From an uncultured Clostridia bacterium (GTDB lineage: Bacteria; Bacillota; Clostridia; Peptostreptococcales; Anaerovoracaceae), in contig CALIYX010000024.1 of the NCBI GenBank assembly GCA_938049335.1, positions 124,001-188,000 of the forward strand: a stretch of 64,000 bases of DNA, given 5' to 3'. A model generated the notes under the pieces. That model saw only the letters and a list, made by a program, of their open reading frames with translations. It ran no database searches and was not told the origin of the DNA. The position numbers and the translations under genes were made by a program. Shown in pieces: positions 1 to 8,116 of the stretch. Each line of letters begins with the position of its first letter. The first letter of the stretch is position 1.

Positions 1-704
1 TCGGCTATGGCCAGTGCGGCAATATAATTCAGGACATAGCAGCAATCAGAACTCTTGAAGAGCTGACTGAAGAATATCTACATAAGTACGGTTACGATGA
101 TGTAGTTGTCACAACTGTACTTCACCAGTGGATGGGTGGATTTCCTGCTGACGAAGCAAAGGCATTTGGAGTTATTTCCTCCGGAAGCCTTATCGCAGGT
201 CTATCAAAGGCAACCAAGGTTATCGTAAAGAGCCCTCATGAGGCGATAGGAATCCCTACAATGGAAGCTAACGGCCAGGGACTTAGATGCACCAAGCAGG
301 TTGTTAACATGCTTAAGGACCAGAATTTCTCTGAGGCTGCTCTCAAAGACGAAAAGGAAATTATCAAGGCCGAGACTCGCTGTATCGTAGATAAGTGCTT
401 TGAACTTGGAGATGGTGACATCGCAGTCGGAACATGCAGAGCTACAGAGGCCGGCGTTATCGATATACCATTTGCTCCATGCAGATATAATGCAGGACTC
501 ATGCTTCCATGCCGTGACAACAACGGTGCAGTGAGAATCCTAAACACAGGAAACCTGCCATTCACACAGGAGCTAAAGGATTTTCACAAGGAAAAGATTG
601 AAGAAAGAGCAAAAGCAGAAGCTCGCGATGCATCCTTCCAGATGGTTATAGATGACGTATACGCTATCGGCAAAGGTAGACTTGTTGGAAGACCAAAGCG
701 CTAA
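1..704 (+). CDS. glmE: Methylaspartate (glutamate) mutase epsilon subunit, 3' part
   Basis: This is the C-terminal part of the large subunit of coenzyme-B12-dependent glutamate mutase, which isomerises L-glutamate to threo-3-methylaspartate in anaerobic glutamate fermentation. The reading frame is open from the left edge (first full codon at base 3) and the 5' end lies outside the window, so it is partial. The visible part begins with GYGQCGNIIQDIAA, continues through TVLHQWMGGFP, and ends at a TAA. These motifs match the GlmE/MutE family as I recall it. The next gene encodes the next pathway enzyme, methylaspartate ammonia-lyase, 45 bases downstream on the same strand, which supports the call. 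An internal ATG at 132 is not the true start, because homology continues upstream of it. The small cobalamin-binding subunit (glmS) is presumably further upstream. Confidence 0.93.
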   Translation, partial: GYGQCGNIIQDIAAIRTLEELTEEYLHKYGYDDVVVTTVLHQWMGGFPADEAKAFGVISSGSLIAGLSKATKVIVKSPHEAIGIPTMEANGQGLRCTKQVVNMLKDQNFSEAALKDEKEIIKAETRCIVDKCFELGDGDIAVGTCRATEAGVIDIPFAPCRYNAGLMLPCRDNNGAVRILNTGNLPFTQELKDFHKEKIEERAKAEARDASFQMVIDDVYAIGKGRLVGRPKR

Positions 705-749
705 ACAGCTTTCAATATATCTAGATGAATTCAGATTGGAGTTAAAGAT

Positions 750-2003
750 ATGAAAATCGTAGATGTAATTTGTTCACCAGGACGCACAGGATTTTACTTT
801 GATGACCAAAGAGCGATCAAAAGAGGCGCTGGTCACGATGGCCTATTCTATACAGGTGAACCTGTAACCGAAGGTTTCAAATCAGTTCGTCAAGCTGGAG
901 AATCAATCTCAGTAATGATTCTGCTCGAAGATGGCCAAATTGCCACAGGAGACTGTGCTGCCGTTCAGTATTCAGGCGCTGGTGGAAGAGACCCACTATT
1001 TCTTGCAGAGGACTTCATACCAGTAATTGACAAATATATCAGACCAAAGCTTATTGGCAAAGACGCCGACAATTTCCGTAAGCTTTGCGAAGATATGGAA
1101 GCAATTAAGGTTGACGGCAATAGACTTCACACAGCAATAAGATATGGACTATCCCAGGCACTTTTAGATGCAGTTGCTAAAGCATCAGGAAGACTCATGT
1201 GCGAGGTTGTTGCAGACGAGTACGGATGTGAAGTAAGCGATAAGCCAATTCCTATTTTCACTCAGTCAGGTGATGATAGATATAATAACTCAGATAAGAT
1301 GATCCTAAAAGGCGCAGATGTACTTCCTCACGCTTTGATAAATAATGTTGAGGAAAAGCTAGGTAAGCATGGAGAAAAGCTCAAGGACTATGTTGCTTGG
1401 CTAAGGGATAGAATTCTAAACTGCAGAGCTGATGAAAGCTACTCCCCTGTTATACATATCGATGTTTACGGAACTATAGGAACAGCCTTCGGCAACAATA
1501 ATTATAAGGAGATGGCTGACTATATCGAGGATTTAGGTGCTACAGCAAAGCCTTTCCATCTTAGAATCGAAGGTCCTATGGACTGTGATAGCAACAGAGA
1601 AGATCAAATTGAAGCGCTCTCTGCTCTGACAAAGGAACTCGATAGCAGAGGCTGCGATGTCGAGCTTGTAGCTGATGAGTGGTGTAATACCCTTGAGGAC
1701 ATCAAGCTATTTGCAGACAACAAAGCTGGCCACATGGTTCAGATAAAAACTCCAGACCTTGGTGGAATCAACAACACAATCGAAGCAGTGCTCTACTGCA
1801 AGAGCAAAGGCATCGGTGCTTACCAAGGCGGAACCTGTAATGAGACAGACAGAAGCGCTCAGGTTTGTGTAAGCTGCGCTATGGCAACACAGCCAGACCA
1901 GATTCTGGCAAAGCCAGGTATGGGTGTAGACGAAGGTTTCATGATTGTAAATAACGAAATGAACCGCATACTCGCTCTAAGGAAGGCAAGACTTCGAAAC
2001 TAA
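750..2003 (+). CDS. mal: Methylaspartate ammonia-lyase (3-methylaspartase)
   Basis: The enzyme eliminates ammonia from threo-3-methylaspartate to give mesaconate, the second step of the methylaspartate pathway of glutamate fermentation. It belongs to the enolase superfamily and acts in the cytoplasm as a dimer. The 417-residue length is typical for the family. Visible family features are SGDDRYNN followed by His194 in VLPHALINNVEEKLG, the metal-ligand motif HIDVYG (Asp238), LRIEGP, VADEW, and the catalytic-lysine motif QIKTPDLGG (Lys333, the counterpart of Lys331 in the Clostridium tetanomorphum enzyme). The ATG is preceded by a GGAG ribosome-binding site. It sits directly after glmE and is probably in the same operon. 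Identification is secure. Confidence 0.96.
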   Translation: MKIVDVICSPGRTGFYFDDQRAIKRGAGHDGLFYTGEPVTEGFKSVRQAGESISVMILLEDGQIATGDCAAVQYSGAGGRDPLFLAEDFIPVIDKYIRPKLIGKDADNFRKLCEDMEAIKVDGNRLHTAIRYGLSQALLDAVAKASGRLMCEVVADEYGCEVSDKPIPIFTQSGDDRYNNSDKMILKGADVLPHALINNVEEKLGKHGEKLKDYVAWLRDRILNCRADESYSPVIHIDVYGTIGTAFGNNNYKEMADYIEDLGATAKPFHLRIEGPMDCDSNREDQIEALSALTKELDSRGCDVELVADEWCNTLEDIKLFADNKAGHMVQIKTPDLGGINNTIEAVLYCKSKGIGAYQGGTCNETDRSAQVCVSCAMATQPDQILAKPGMGVDEGFMIVNNEMNRILALRKARLRN

Positions 2004-2028
2004 TAAATACCTTAATAACAATAAAAAA

Positions 2029-2051
2029 TGCGTAAGAGAGGCTCTTACGCA
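2029..2051 (-). terminator. Intrinsic terminator of the YcxB-like gene
   Basis: A 10-bp perfect stem (2029-2038 with 2042-2051) closes on a 3-base loop. Read on the minus strand it is followed by six T residues (complement of the A run 2023-2028). It lies just downstream of the minus-strand gene ending at 2092 and could also slow plus-strand transcription leaving mal. Confidence 0.75.
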
Positions 2052-2070
2052 CCTTATACGCATATTATTA

Positions 2071-2100
2071 GGAGGCTCAAGTATGGGCCTTCTATTTTTT
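2071..2100 (+). terminator. Intrinsic terminator of glmE-mal
   Basis: A 6-bp stem (2073-2078 with 2085-2090, one G-T pair) is followed on the plus strand by TCTATTTTTT. It overlaps the stop codon of the convergent gene, a compact arrangement of two back-to-back terminators between mal and the YcxB-like gene. Confidence 0.6.
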
Positions 2101-2595
2101 TCCGTATTCCTTATCCATTCTCGTCTTGAGCTGATCTAGGAACATCAGAAGTTCATCACTGCAATTTTCCTTAATGACTATAGATCCGTGCTGAGGCGAT
2201 AGCATCAAATAGAAATTCGTCGGCGTCTCTATTATCTTATATAGCTCCTCATAAAGATATTTATTATCCCCTATCTCGCTATGTCCCTCGTAGTAATTGT
2301 CATAGAAAGTAAGGCTTGTGTTTATACCTTGAGTATTTGTATTATCACTATACGCCTTAGTCACCTGCTTCTTCATCATTATATCAAGAAACATAGGCAG
2401 CGCTACAACCGCAACGATCATAATAGTTCCCAGCTGTTTGTTACCGCCCCTAAAGTTCACTATAGCTAATATAAAAAGTCCAAGCATCATAATGAGCTTA
2501 GCCCTGATATATCTTCTATCCTGTCTCTGCACAGTAAAGGCAAATCTCATGTATTCGTCAAGACTCAAATCAATTCTAGTATTCATACCTTCCAT
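2092..2595 (-). CDS. Small membrane protein, YcxB-like
   Basis: The 167-residue protein has a short N-terminal cytoplasmic part and two closely spaced hydrophobic segments (about residues 35-51 and 57-70). A soluble C-terminal domain follows, with alternating aromatic residues and the phrase YEELYKIIETPTNFYLM. This layout resembles the YcxB-like C-terminal domain family, whose function is unknown. The ATG at 2595 has a strong GGAGGT ribosome-binding site; a second in-frame ATG three codons later is less well placed. It is flanked by terminators and appears to be a single-gene unit. The family assignment is a resemblance, not a demonstrated match. Confidence 0.75.
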   Translation of the reverse strand: MEGMNTRIDLSLDEYMRFAFTVQRQDRRYIRAKLIMMLGLFILAIVNFRGGNKQLGTIMIVAVVALPMFLDIMMKKQVTKAYSDNTNTQGINTSLTFYDNYYEGHSEIGDNKYLYEELYKIIETPTNFYLMLSPQHGSIVIKENCSDELLMFLDQLKTRMDKEYGKK

Positions 2596-2668
2596 AAAGC
2601 ACCTCCGCTTTAATTATATACTATTAATATACTCCTTTTCTAGAGTTTTGTCATCGATAAAATTTAGA

Positions 2669-3169
2669 TTATTTTGATATAATACTCCAGTGTGCAAATA
2701 ATTTATCTAGGCTAAATGCTGCATTTGCAGGACTAGTAGATGGAAGCTCATAAATATCTACAACTTGCCCCTTGTAGTTTCTTATCGGAAGCTCCCTTCC
2801 TTGGTTTCTATAAAAAAGCTGCGCCGCCTTTTTGCCGTTTAGCACGAGCTTATCAATAGGCGCCTTCTCAAGTGTCAAAGAAATATCGCTAGGAGTAACG
2901 TTCTTTATACTAGCATCAGATGAACCAATGATTTCGCAGGATGCGATTACATCCCAAAGCGCAATCCTGTGGTCCGTCAAAAATTTCTTCTTTTCTTGCT
3001 CACTCTCTGGAACTTCGTCTTCAAATATCTGTGCAAGCACTTTCCAAAACCTGTTTTGTTTATTTGCATAGTAGAAGTTTTCCTCTCTTGATTTGACCGA
3101 TGGGAAGCTTCCTAGAATAAGTATCTTTGATTTTTCATCGAAAAATGGACCTATGCTGTGATCAAACAT
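2669..3169 (-). CDS. DNA-deoxyinosine (hypoxanthine) glycosylase, uracil-DNA-glycosylase superfamily
   Basis: This is a predicted base-excision repair glycosylase of the uracil-DNA glycosylase fold, most like the hypoxanthine-DNA glycosylase family (family 6) that removes deaminated adenine. The supporting motifs are ILGSFPSVKSRE near the N-terminus, the aromatic YYANKQNRFWKVL segment, LWDVIASCEIIGSSDASI, and the C-terminal LPSTSPANAAFS loop that corresponds to motif 2 of the superfamily. The frame stays open far upstream into tsf, but the true start is the ATG at 3169, preceded by GGAGGAGA at the right distance; this gives 166 aa, normal for the family. It lies 15 bases downstream of the tsf terminator and may receive some read-through. 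Confidence 0.88.
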   Translation of the reverse strand: MFDHSIGPFFDEKSKILILGSFPSVKSREENFYYANKQNRFWKVLAQIFEDEVPESEQEKKKFLTDHRIALWDVIASCEIIGSSDASIKNVTPSDISLTLEKAPIDKLVLNGKKAAQLFYRNQGRELPIRNYKGQVVDIYELPSTSPANAAFSLDKLFAHWSIISK

Positions 3170-3184
3170 TTCTCCTCCATACAG

Positions 3185-3226
3185 AAAAAAGGCACCGCAT
3201 CGGCGGTTATCCGTCAATGTGATGCC
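3185..3226 (-). terminator. Intrinsic terminator of rpsB-tsf
   Basis: Read on the minus strand, GGCATCACAT pairs with ATGCGGTGCC (nine pairs, one mismatch). A smaller inner hairpin is enclosed, and a run of six T residues follows. It sits 40 bases after the tsf stop and immediately before the glycosylase start. Confidence 0.8.
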
Positions 3227-3266
3227 TCTATAATCGTTATTGCGTAGATTGTAATTGTATCCTAGC

Positions 3267-4190
3267 TTACTTGCTTGCTGCTGCCTGCTGTGCTGCAACC
3301 TCAGCTGCGAAATCCTCTTCCTTCTTTTCGATTCCTTCGCCAACCTCAAATCTTACCATCTCAACAACCTTCATTGACTTGCCAATCTTCTTGCTCTCTT
3401 CGTCAACGTACTGAGCTACTGTGATGTCTCCGTTCTTAACGAACTTCTGATCAACTAGGCAAACCTCCTTAAGTAGAGCCTTGATCTTTCCTGGGATGAT
3501 TCTATCAAGAAGCTCTTCCTTCTTACCTTCGTTAAGAAGCTGGTGCTTAGCAATTTCTGTCTCTGATTCTAGCCAGCCCTTATCAACCTCATCCTCTGTT
3601 ACAAACTTAGGATTCATTGATGCAACCTGCATAGCTACGTCCTTACCAACATACTCGATTTCTTCAAATGTAGCCTCTGTCTCGATACCTACAAGTACAC
3701 CGATTCTTCCGCCACCGTGGATGTATCCTGTGTAAACAACTCCTGGTGTAGCGCACTTGAAGAAACGTCTGATGTTCATGTTCTCGCCGATTTTAGCAAT
3801 CTTTGATGAAAGAGCATTCTGAAGTGTTCCTTCTCCGTCAAAATCAACGTTCATGAATTCTTCGATATCGTTGTTCTTCTGCTCAAGAGCCTTTGCTGCA
3901 ACATCCTCAACGAACTGAACGAACTCAGGGTTCTTTGATACGAAGTCAGTCTCAGAGTTAACCTCTACAACTACTGCCTCTCTATGATCAGCTGAAAATG
4001 CTAGTCTTACAAGCCCTTCAGCTGCAATTCTTCCAGCCTTCTTAGCTGCCTTAGCTAGTCCCTTTTCTCTTAGAAACTCTACAGCCTTATCCATATCTCC
4101 GTCTGTCTCAACAAGAGCATTCTTGCAATCCATCATGCCAGCGCCTGTCATCTCACGAAGTTCTTTAACCATTGATGCACTAATAGCCAT
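3267..4190 (-). CDS. tsf: Elongation factor Ts
   Basis: EF-Ts is the nucleotide exchange factor that regenerates EF-Tu-GTP during translation. The protein (307 aa) starts with an N-terminal UBA-like domain containing the signature VKELREMTGAGMMDCKNAL, and the second EF-Ts signature VVEVNSETDFVSKN follows at about residues 72-85. The start chosen is the ATG at 4190, which has AGGAGG seven bases upstream; a longer reading frame with 15 extra residues lacks both homology and a ribosome-binding site. It follows rpsB by 71 bases, the universal rpsB-tsf operon order, and a terminator follows it. Confidence 0.98.
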   Translation of the reverse strand: MAISASMVKELREMTGAGMMDCKNALVETDGDMDKAVEFLREKGLAKAAKKAGRIAAEGLVRLAFSADHREAVVVEVNSETDFVSKNPEFVQFVEDVAAKALEQKNNDIEEFMNVDFDGEGTLQNALSSKIAKIGENMNIRRFFKCATPGVVYTGYIHGGGRIGVLVGIETEATFEEIEYVGKDVAMQVASMNPKFVTEDEVDKGWLESETEIAKHQLLNEGKKEELLDRIIPGKIKALLKEVCLVDQKFVKNGDITVAQYVDEESKKIGKSMKVVEMVRFEVGEGIEKKEEDFAAEVAAQQAAASK

Positions 4191-4261
4191 TTTATCCTCC
4201 TCAAATACATTTTGGCTCAGCAAAAGCCAAGCCAAATAAAGTTCATTCTGTCGGTCGCTTA

Positions 4262-5035
4262 TTATTCAGCAGCGACTTCTTCGATATCCTTTGCTTCGCT
4301 TGCTGCAGCCTGAGCCATCTGCTCTTCAGCGCTTACGCCCTCGTCAAAGCTCTCACCCTGGTGAGCTTCGATAACTGCATCTGCAAGCTTTCCTGCAAAT
4401 AGCTTGATTGCTCTGATAGCATCATCATTACCTGGGATGATGTAATCTAGATCATCTGGATCGCAGTTTGTATCTGCAATTCCTACTACAGGAATTCCCA
4501 AAATCTTAGCTTCCTTAATCGCAATCTTCTCCTTCTTAGGGTCAACTACGAACATAACTCCTGGAAGTCCCTTCATTTCCTTGATACCACCAAGGTTCTT
4601 CTCTAGCTTATCGCGCTCTGCTGTAAGTTTAGTAACTTCCTTCTTGGATAGCTTATCAAATGTTCCGTTCTCTTCCATCTCGTTGATCTCGTTGAGACGC
4701 TTAATTCTTGTGCCGATTGTCTTGTGGTTTGTAAGCATTCCACCAAGCCATCTCTCGCTTACGAAGTACTCTCCGCATCTCTCAGCCTCGTCCTTGATTG
4801 CATTCTGAGCCTGCTTCTTTGTTCCTACGAAAAGAACAGGCTTACCCTCTGCAGCTACACTCTTAACGAACTCATAAGCCTCGTCGAACATAGTTACAGT
4901 CTGCTGTAAATCTATGATATAGATTCCGTTTCTCTCTGTGAAGATGTATGGAGCCATCTTAGGGTTCCATCTTCTTGTCTGGTGACCAAAGTGTACACCT
5001 GCTTCTAAAAGCTGTTTCATTGAAATTACTGACAT
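4262..5035 (-). CDS. rpsB: 30S ribosomal protein S2
   Basis: S2 is a late-assembling protein of the small ribosomal subunit that bridges head and body and is needed for S1 binding. The family motifs are all present: MKQLLEAGVHFGHQTRRWNPKM at the N-terminus (signature split here as GVHFGHQ), FVGTKKQAQ, RWLGGMLTN, LPGVMFVVDP and the C-terminal VGIADTNCDPDDLDYIIPGNDDA motif. An acidic C-terminal tail follows. The start is the ATG at 5035 with AGGAGG upstream; the longer frame to 5077 adds residues not seen in S2. It heads the rpsB-tsf operon, and its leader contains a short dyad (5110-5122). Confidence 0.98.
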   Translation of the reverse strand: MSVISMKQLLEAGVHFGHQTRRWNPKMAPYIFTERNGIYIIDLQQTVTMFDEAYEFVKSVAAEGKPVLFVGTKKQAQNAIKDEAERCGEYFVSERWLGGMLTNHKTIGTRIKRLNEINEMEENGTFDKLSKKEVTKLTAERDKLEKNLGGIKEMKGLPGVMFVVDPKKEKIAIKEAKILGIPVVGIADTNCDPDDLDYIIPGNDDAIRAIKLFAGKLADAVIEAHQGESFDEGVSAEEQMAQAAASEAKDIEEVAAE

Positions 5036-5109
5036 ATCGTCCTCCTGGTTTTCCTTCCACTCGGATTCCGCGAGCATATAACTATAGTATCTATAGCACC
5101 AAGATGCCG

Positions 5110-5122
5110 CACACCGGGTGTG
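5110..5122. repeat. 13-base dyad in the rpsB leader
   Basis: CACACCGGGTGTG is a near-perfect inverted repeat located about 75 bases upstream of the rpsB start, between the upstream gene's terminator and rpsB. It could be part of a ribosomal-protein leader structure or an operator; the sequence alone does not decide. Confidence 0.4.
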
Positions 5123-5127
5123 AATTA

Positions 5128-5162
5128 TAAAAAATATGGTGGTTCACAGCGAACCACCATAT
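5128..5162 (-). terminator. Intrinsic terminator of the 5254-7014 surface-protein gene
   Basis: A perfect 12-bp stem (5134-5145 with 5151-5162) with a 5-base loop is followed on the minus strand by six T residues. It separates the surface-protein gene from rpsB. Confidence 0.88.
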
Positions 5163-5253
5163 ATTATATATAAATTTACTTATTTCTGCAAGGAATTTCT
5201 TAAACAAATTCTAGGGAATTTTGATACATTTTCCTTAAAAATTAAGTTCCGAA

Positions 5254-7014
5254 CTATCTTGTGCTCTTCTTTCTATAAATAGCTGCTGCCGATGCTAATG
5301 AGGCGAAAAGAATTAGAGTCATAAGCTGCATATCTGAAGTATCACCTGTGTTTGGTGTAGCTTTTCTGCTAGCTGCTTGACCCTGTGCCTGTGATCCTGC
5401 TACTGCTGGGTTTGAACCTGGCTGCGCCGGGTTAGCTGGCTGCGCCGGATTAACAGCAGGCTGTCCAGGGTTTGCTGGATTAGCTGGGTTTGCTGGATTC
5501 ACAGCAGGTCCCTGAGCTAGGTTTATTGTTGATGTAGCATAACGACCGTTTGCGAATGTCATCGTAACTGTATGTCTTCCTACAGCTAGACCTGATGTAT
5601 TTATTGAAACGATAGTCGATCCACTCTTTGATGTGTACTTTGTGCTATCTAAAACCTCTCCATCTATTAGAACCTCGTGGAAGTCGCTATATTCAGCATC
5701 AACTCTTATATTTGCTATATCTCCCTGCTTTAGGTCTAGTTCCTTACCCTCTAAAACATTGTACTCTGGATCTAGACCAGAAATCTTAACTAGCTTATCC
5801 TTAGCAAATGAAAGCTTCTTGTGTGACCACTGATCAAATTTAGTTGATCTAGCTAGAAGGTCAAATACCTCGTCAAATTCGCTTACAGGTATTACGAAGT
5901 GCATCTTTCCTGCATCTTCCTTACCTACAAACGCCTGTGACTTAGGAAGCTGAGCAGATGTATATAGCTTGTCAGGATTTCCGGCTGCGATAGCGCCTGC
6001 TGGAGCATCCTTAACCATCTTACCAACATAAAGAGCATCGTAACCAACTCCGCTTAGGTATATATCTGCAAAGACTGGCTTGCCGTTATCGCCGACTGTT
6101 ACAGTAGCCTTAACTACTCTAAACATCTTGCTTCCGTGAGTATTTGCAATGCCTGCATCATCAGTTTTCTTTTGATCTCCAGTAACATTATAGATACCTT
6201 TTTCGAGCGTTTTTGGTGCTGGTGCATTTTCCTTCTTCATGAAGTAACCAACATAGACATTGTGGTCATTCTTAGCTGAAATTCTATCTGTGATAACTGA
6301 ATTTCCTTTTGTATAGTATTTGTTATCAATTCTTCCAGCTTGCTCATATTCGTCTCCGAGAGACATGCTAAAAACAGCTTCCTTTGTTAGACGATAAGTA
6401 TATTCATTTCTGTTCTTAGAATATGGTTCTATTACTGTGCCATCCTGGGCATCTGTGACCTTAATGTTAGCCTGTGCACTAACTTCTTCACTTAGGCCAT
6501 TGTTATCTACCTTTTCAGCTCTAATTATGAAAACATAGTATGTTCTCTCAAGTGAAACCTTCATACTATACTTAATCCACTTTTTCATGTTTGCCGAGTA
6601 AGCAGAGAACTCAAACTGCTGACCGATTGGAATAGGCATCTCTGCAGTGGCTTTTCCCTTATCAAAGTTTGCTGATGGCTCCTGAGTTTCTGTTCTAATA
6701 GTCTGCTGAACACCATCTACATTGACGCTGTATGCGAGAATTCCCTTTGATGCAAAAGTCACAACCGCATAAGACTTTCCGTTAACTATATTAACCTGAG
6801 ATACTGATACTGCAACTCTCTTCTGCTCAAAATCAAGTTTAATATCATCGTAGATTCCATCTACTGTTGTAGTAGAATTGCTGAAACTAGCTGTTGCTTC
6901 TGGCGTCGGAAGTTCATCTGCAAATGCGTTCATTGCAGGAAGCATCGCAAGTATCATAGCAACAGTCAAAAGTACGGTTAGTAATCTCTGTTTTACGTTA
7001 CTTTTGTAACTCAT
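5254..7014 (-). CDS. Cell-wall-anchored surface protein with NEAT-like and X2-like domains
   Basis: The 586-residue protein is predicted to be exported and covalently anchored to the wall. It has a signal peptide (positive start, hydrophobic 10-27, cleavage near AFA). A domain at about 290-430 has the pattern MFRVVKATVTVGDNGKP...GVGYDALYVG. A domain at about 445-510 resembles CBM X2/Ig-like modules (LDSTKYTSKSGSTIVSIN). A Pro/Asn/Ala-rich repeat linker (515-555) leads to a C-terminal sorting signal with the motif TPNTGD, a hydrophobic helix and a KKSTR tail. The 290-430 domain reminds me of NEAT-type haem-binding modules seen in Clostridia, but I cannot confirm this. The X2-like domain recurs in the surface protein at 35154-37697. 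The ATG has a good GGAGGT site. The role may be iron/haem capture or adhesion; both are inference. Confidence 0.85.
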   Translation of the reverse strand: MSYKSNVKQRLLTVLLTVAMILAMLPAMNAFADELPTPEATASFSNSTTTVDGIYDDIKLDFEQKRVAVSVSQVNIVNGKSYAVVTFASKGILAYSVNVDGVQQTIRTETQEPSANFDKGKATAEMPIPIGQQFEFSAYSANMKKWIKYSMKVSLERTYYVFIIRAEKVDNNGLSEEVSAQANIKVTDAQDGTVIEPYSKNRNEYTYRLTKEAVFSMSLGDEYEQAGRIDNKYYTKGNSVITDRISAKNDHNVYVGYFMKKENAPAPKTLEKGIYNVTGDQKKTDDAGIANTHGSKMFRVVKATVTVGDNGKPVFADIYLSGVGYDALYVGKMVKDAPAGAIAAGNPDKLYTSAQLPKSQAFVGKEDAGKMHFVIPVSEFDEVFDLLARSTKFDQWSHKKLSFAKDKLVKISGLDPEYNVLEGKELDLKQGDIANIRVDAEYSDFHEVLIDGEVLDSTKYTSKSGSTIVSINTSGLAVGRHTVTMTFANGRYATSTINLAQGPAVNPANPANPANPGQPAVNPAQPANPAQPGSNPAVAGSQAQGQAASRKATPNTGDTSDMQLMTLILFASLASAAAIYRKKSTR

Positions 7015-7068
7015 TTATACCTCCAAAATATAAAAAAGCGATAACTTATATGTAATCACAACACAATA

Positions 7069-7097
7069 ATTATATCATATCAATATAAAAAAACCAA
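7069..7097 (-). promoter_or_regulatory. Candidate sigma-A promoter for the 5254-7014 gene
   Basis: On the minus strand TTGGTT (7092-7097) and TATAAT (7069-7074) are separated by 17 bases. The -35 falls inside the rpoZ terminator stem, so the element would be shared between the two functions. The -10 is 55 bases upstream of the start codon. Confidence 0.5.
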
Positions 7098-7126
7098 CTT
7101 AATCGCCTTGGCTTAAGTTGGTTTTT
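7089..7126 (-). terminator. Intrinsic terminator of gmk-rpoZ
   Basis: A 13-bp stem (7089-7101 with 7114-7126), A-rich on one side and T-rich on the other, has a 12-base loop and continues into T residues on the minus strand. It lies 20 bases after the rpoZ stop. Confidence 0.85.
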
Positions 7127-7145
7127 ATCATCATTTTTCACTGAT

Positions 7146-7352
7146 TTACTTATCGAGAGTTTCTCTGTTATAGCTTACGAGATCATCGCTAATTTCGTAT
7201 GCGGCCTGCGAAACGGCTCTGTCGTTAGGACACTCATCTGTCAGAAGTGGATATCCGTCAATAATATCTCTTGCTCTCTTTGCTGCAAGAACAACTAGAG
7301 TGTATCTGCTATCTACTTTCTTTCTAATCTCATTTATCGATGGGTATAACAT
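7146..7352 (-). CDS. rpoZ: DNA-directed RNA polymerase omega subunit
   Basis: Omega helps assemble and stabilise the beta-prime subunit of RNA polymerase. The 68-residue protein matches the usual length in Clostridia and shows the core omega pattern YPSINEIRKKVDSRYTLVVLAAKRARDI, with AVSQAAYEISDDLV at the C-terminal side (strings quoted in part). Its ATG overlaps the gmk stop codon by one base (TAATG), which implies translational coupling. The gmk-rpoZ pair is conserved across Firmicutes. Confidence 0.95.
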   Translation of the reverse strand: MLYPSINEIRKKVDSRYTLVVLAAKRARDIIDGYPLLTDECPNDRAVSQAAYEISDDLVSYNRETLDK

Positions 7353-7981
7353 TATTCTTCCTCCCTATACTTTGCAATAATCTCACCTGCTATTTCATCT
7401 ATTTTGTGATGCTCTGCGTAAATTATGCTCTTTACATTCTTAACAGCGTCATCAAGCTCATCGTTTACGATGTAGTAATCGTAGTTCTTAAGCATCTCTA
7501 TCTCTGTAAGAGCCTTTGCTATCCTCTGATTTAGGCTTTCCTCACTCTCCGTTCCTCTACCTGCTAGGCGATGCTTGAGAGTTGCCAGCGATGGTGGACA
7601 TACGAAAATCGTAATGCTCTGTGGATAATTTTCCTTTACCTGCATAGCACCCTGAACATCTATCTCAAGCAGTACATCCTTACCCCAGGCGAGCTTGTCT
7701 AACACCTTCTGCTTAGGCGTTCCATAGTAGTTTCCGAACACCTCTGCATGCTCCAAAAACTCACCCTTCTGTATCATATCCTCAAACCTGTCATGATTAA
7801 CAAAGAAGTAGCTTACTCCTTCAATTTCTCCCTCACGTGGTTTTCTAGTTGTTGCAGATACCGATATCTCTAAATCGATGTTCTCAAGTAGCTTCTTGCA
7901 GATTGTACCCTTTCCGACTCCCGACGGACCCGATAGTACAAAAAGCTTGCCTTTTTTTCCGAAACCTTCCATGCCTTGCAA
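7352..7981 (-). CDS. gmk: Guanylate kinase
   Basis: The enzyme phosphorylates GMP to GDP with ATP and links guanine nucleotide synthesis to GTP and (p)ppGpp. The P-loop is SGPSGVGKGT (about residues 17-26) and the GMP-binding signature is SATTRKPREGEIEGVSYFF; the mobile lid and VCPPSLATLKHRLAGRGTE follow. The start chosen is a TTG at 7981, seven bases after AGGAG; an ATG three codons later (7972) is too far from that site but cannot be excluded. A near-consensus promoter lies upstream. In many Firmicutes remA sits between yicC and gmk; it is absent here. Confidence 0.96.
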   Translation of the reverse strand: MQGMEGFGKKGKLFVLSGPSGVGKGTICKKLLENIDLEISVSATTRKPREGEIEGVSYFFVNHDRFEDMIQKGEFLEHAEVFGNYYGTPKQKVLDKLAWGKDVLLEIDVQGAMQVKENYPQSITIFVCPPSLATLKHRLAGRGTESEESLNQRIAKALTEIEMLKNYDYYIVNDELDDAVKNVKSIIYAEHHKIDEIAGEIIAKYREEE

Positions 7982-8015
7982 AACAGTACTCCTAACCTAA
8001 TCTTATCAAAATAGA

Positions 8016-8044
8016 ATTATAGCATTTTGCGGCTTCATTCTCAA
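8016..8044 (-). promoter_or_regulatory. Sigma-A promoter for gmk-rpoZ
   Basis: On the minus strand TTGAGA (8039-8044) is followed after exactly 17 bases by TATAAT (8016-8021). It lies 35 bases upstream of the gmk start. This is one of the best promoter matches in the window and indicates gmk-rpoZ can be transcribed independently of yicC. Confidence 0.8.
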
Positions 8045-8116
8045 GGCTTAAATGCTATTTCCCACATAAATTACATATTTTCTGCCCGCAAGGGCATTTT
8101 GATAGAAATTAGCAGC

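Noticed and set aside
2281..2677. Plus-strand ORFs opposite the YcxB-like gene
   Set aside because: They are antisense to a gene with a good start, and their predicted proteins have no recognisable features.
3170..3349. Long N-terminal extension of the DNA glycosylase
   Set aside because: The frame is open into the tsf 3' end, but it crosses the tsf terminator and has no homology; the ATG at 3169 has a strong ribosome-binding site.
8082..8099. Terminator of yicC
   Set aside because: The short TGCCC/GGGCA stem has its T run on the plus strand, opposite to yicC, so it does not support termination of that gene.
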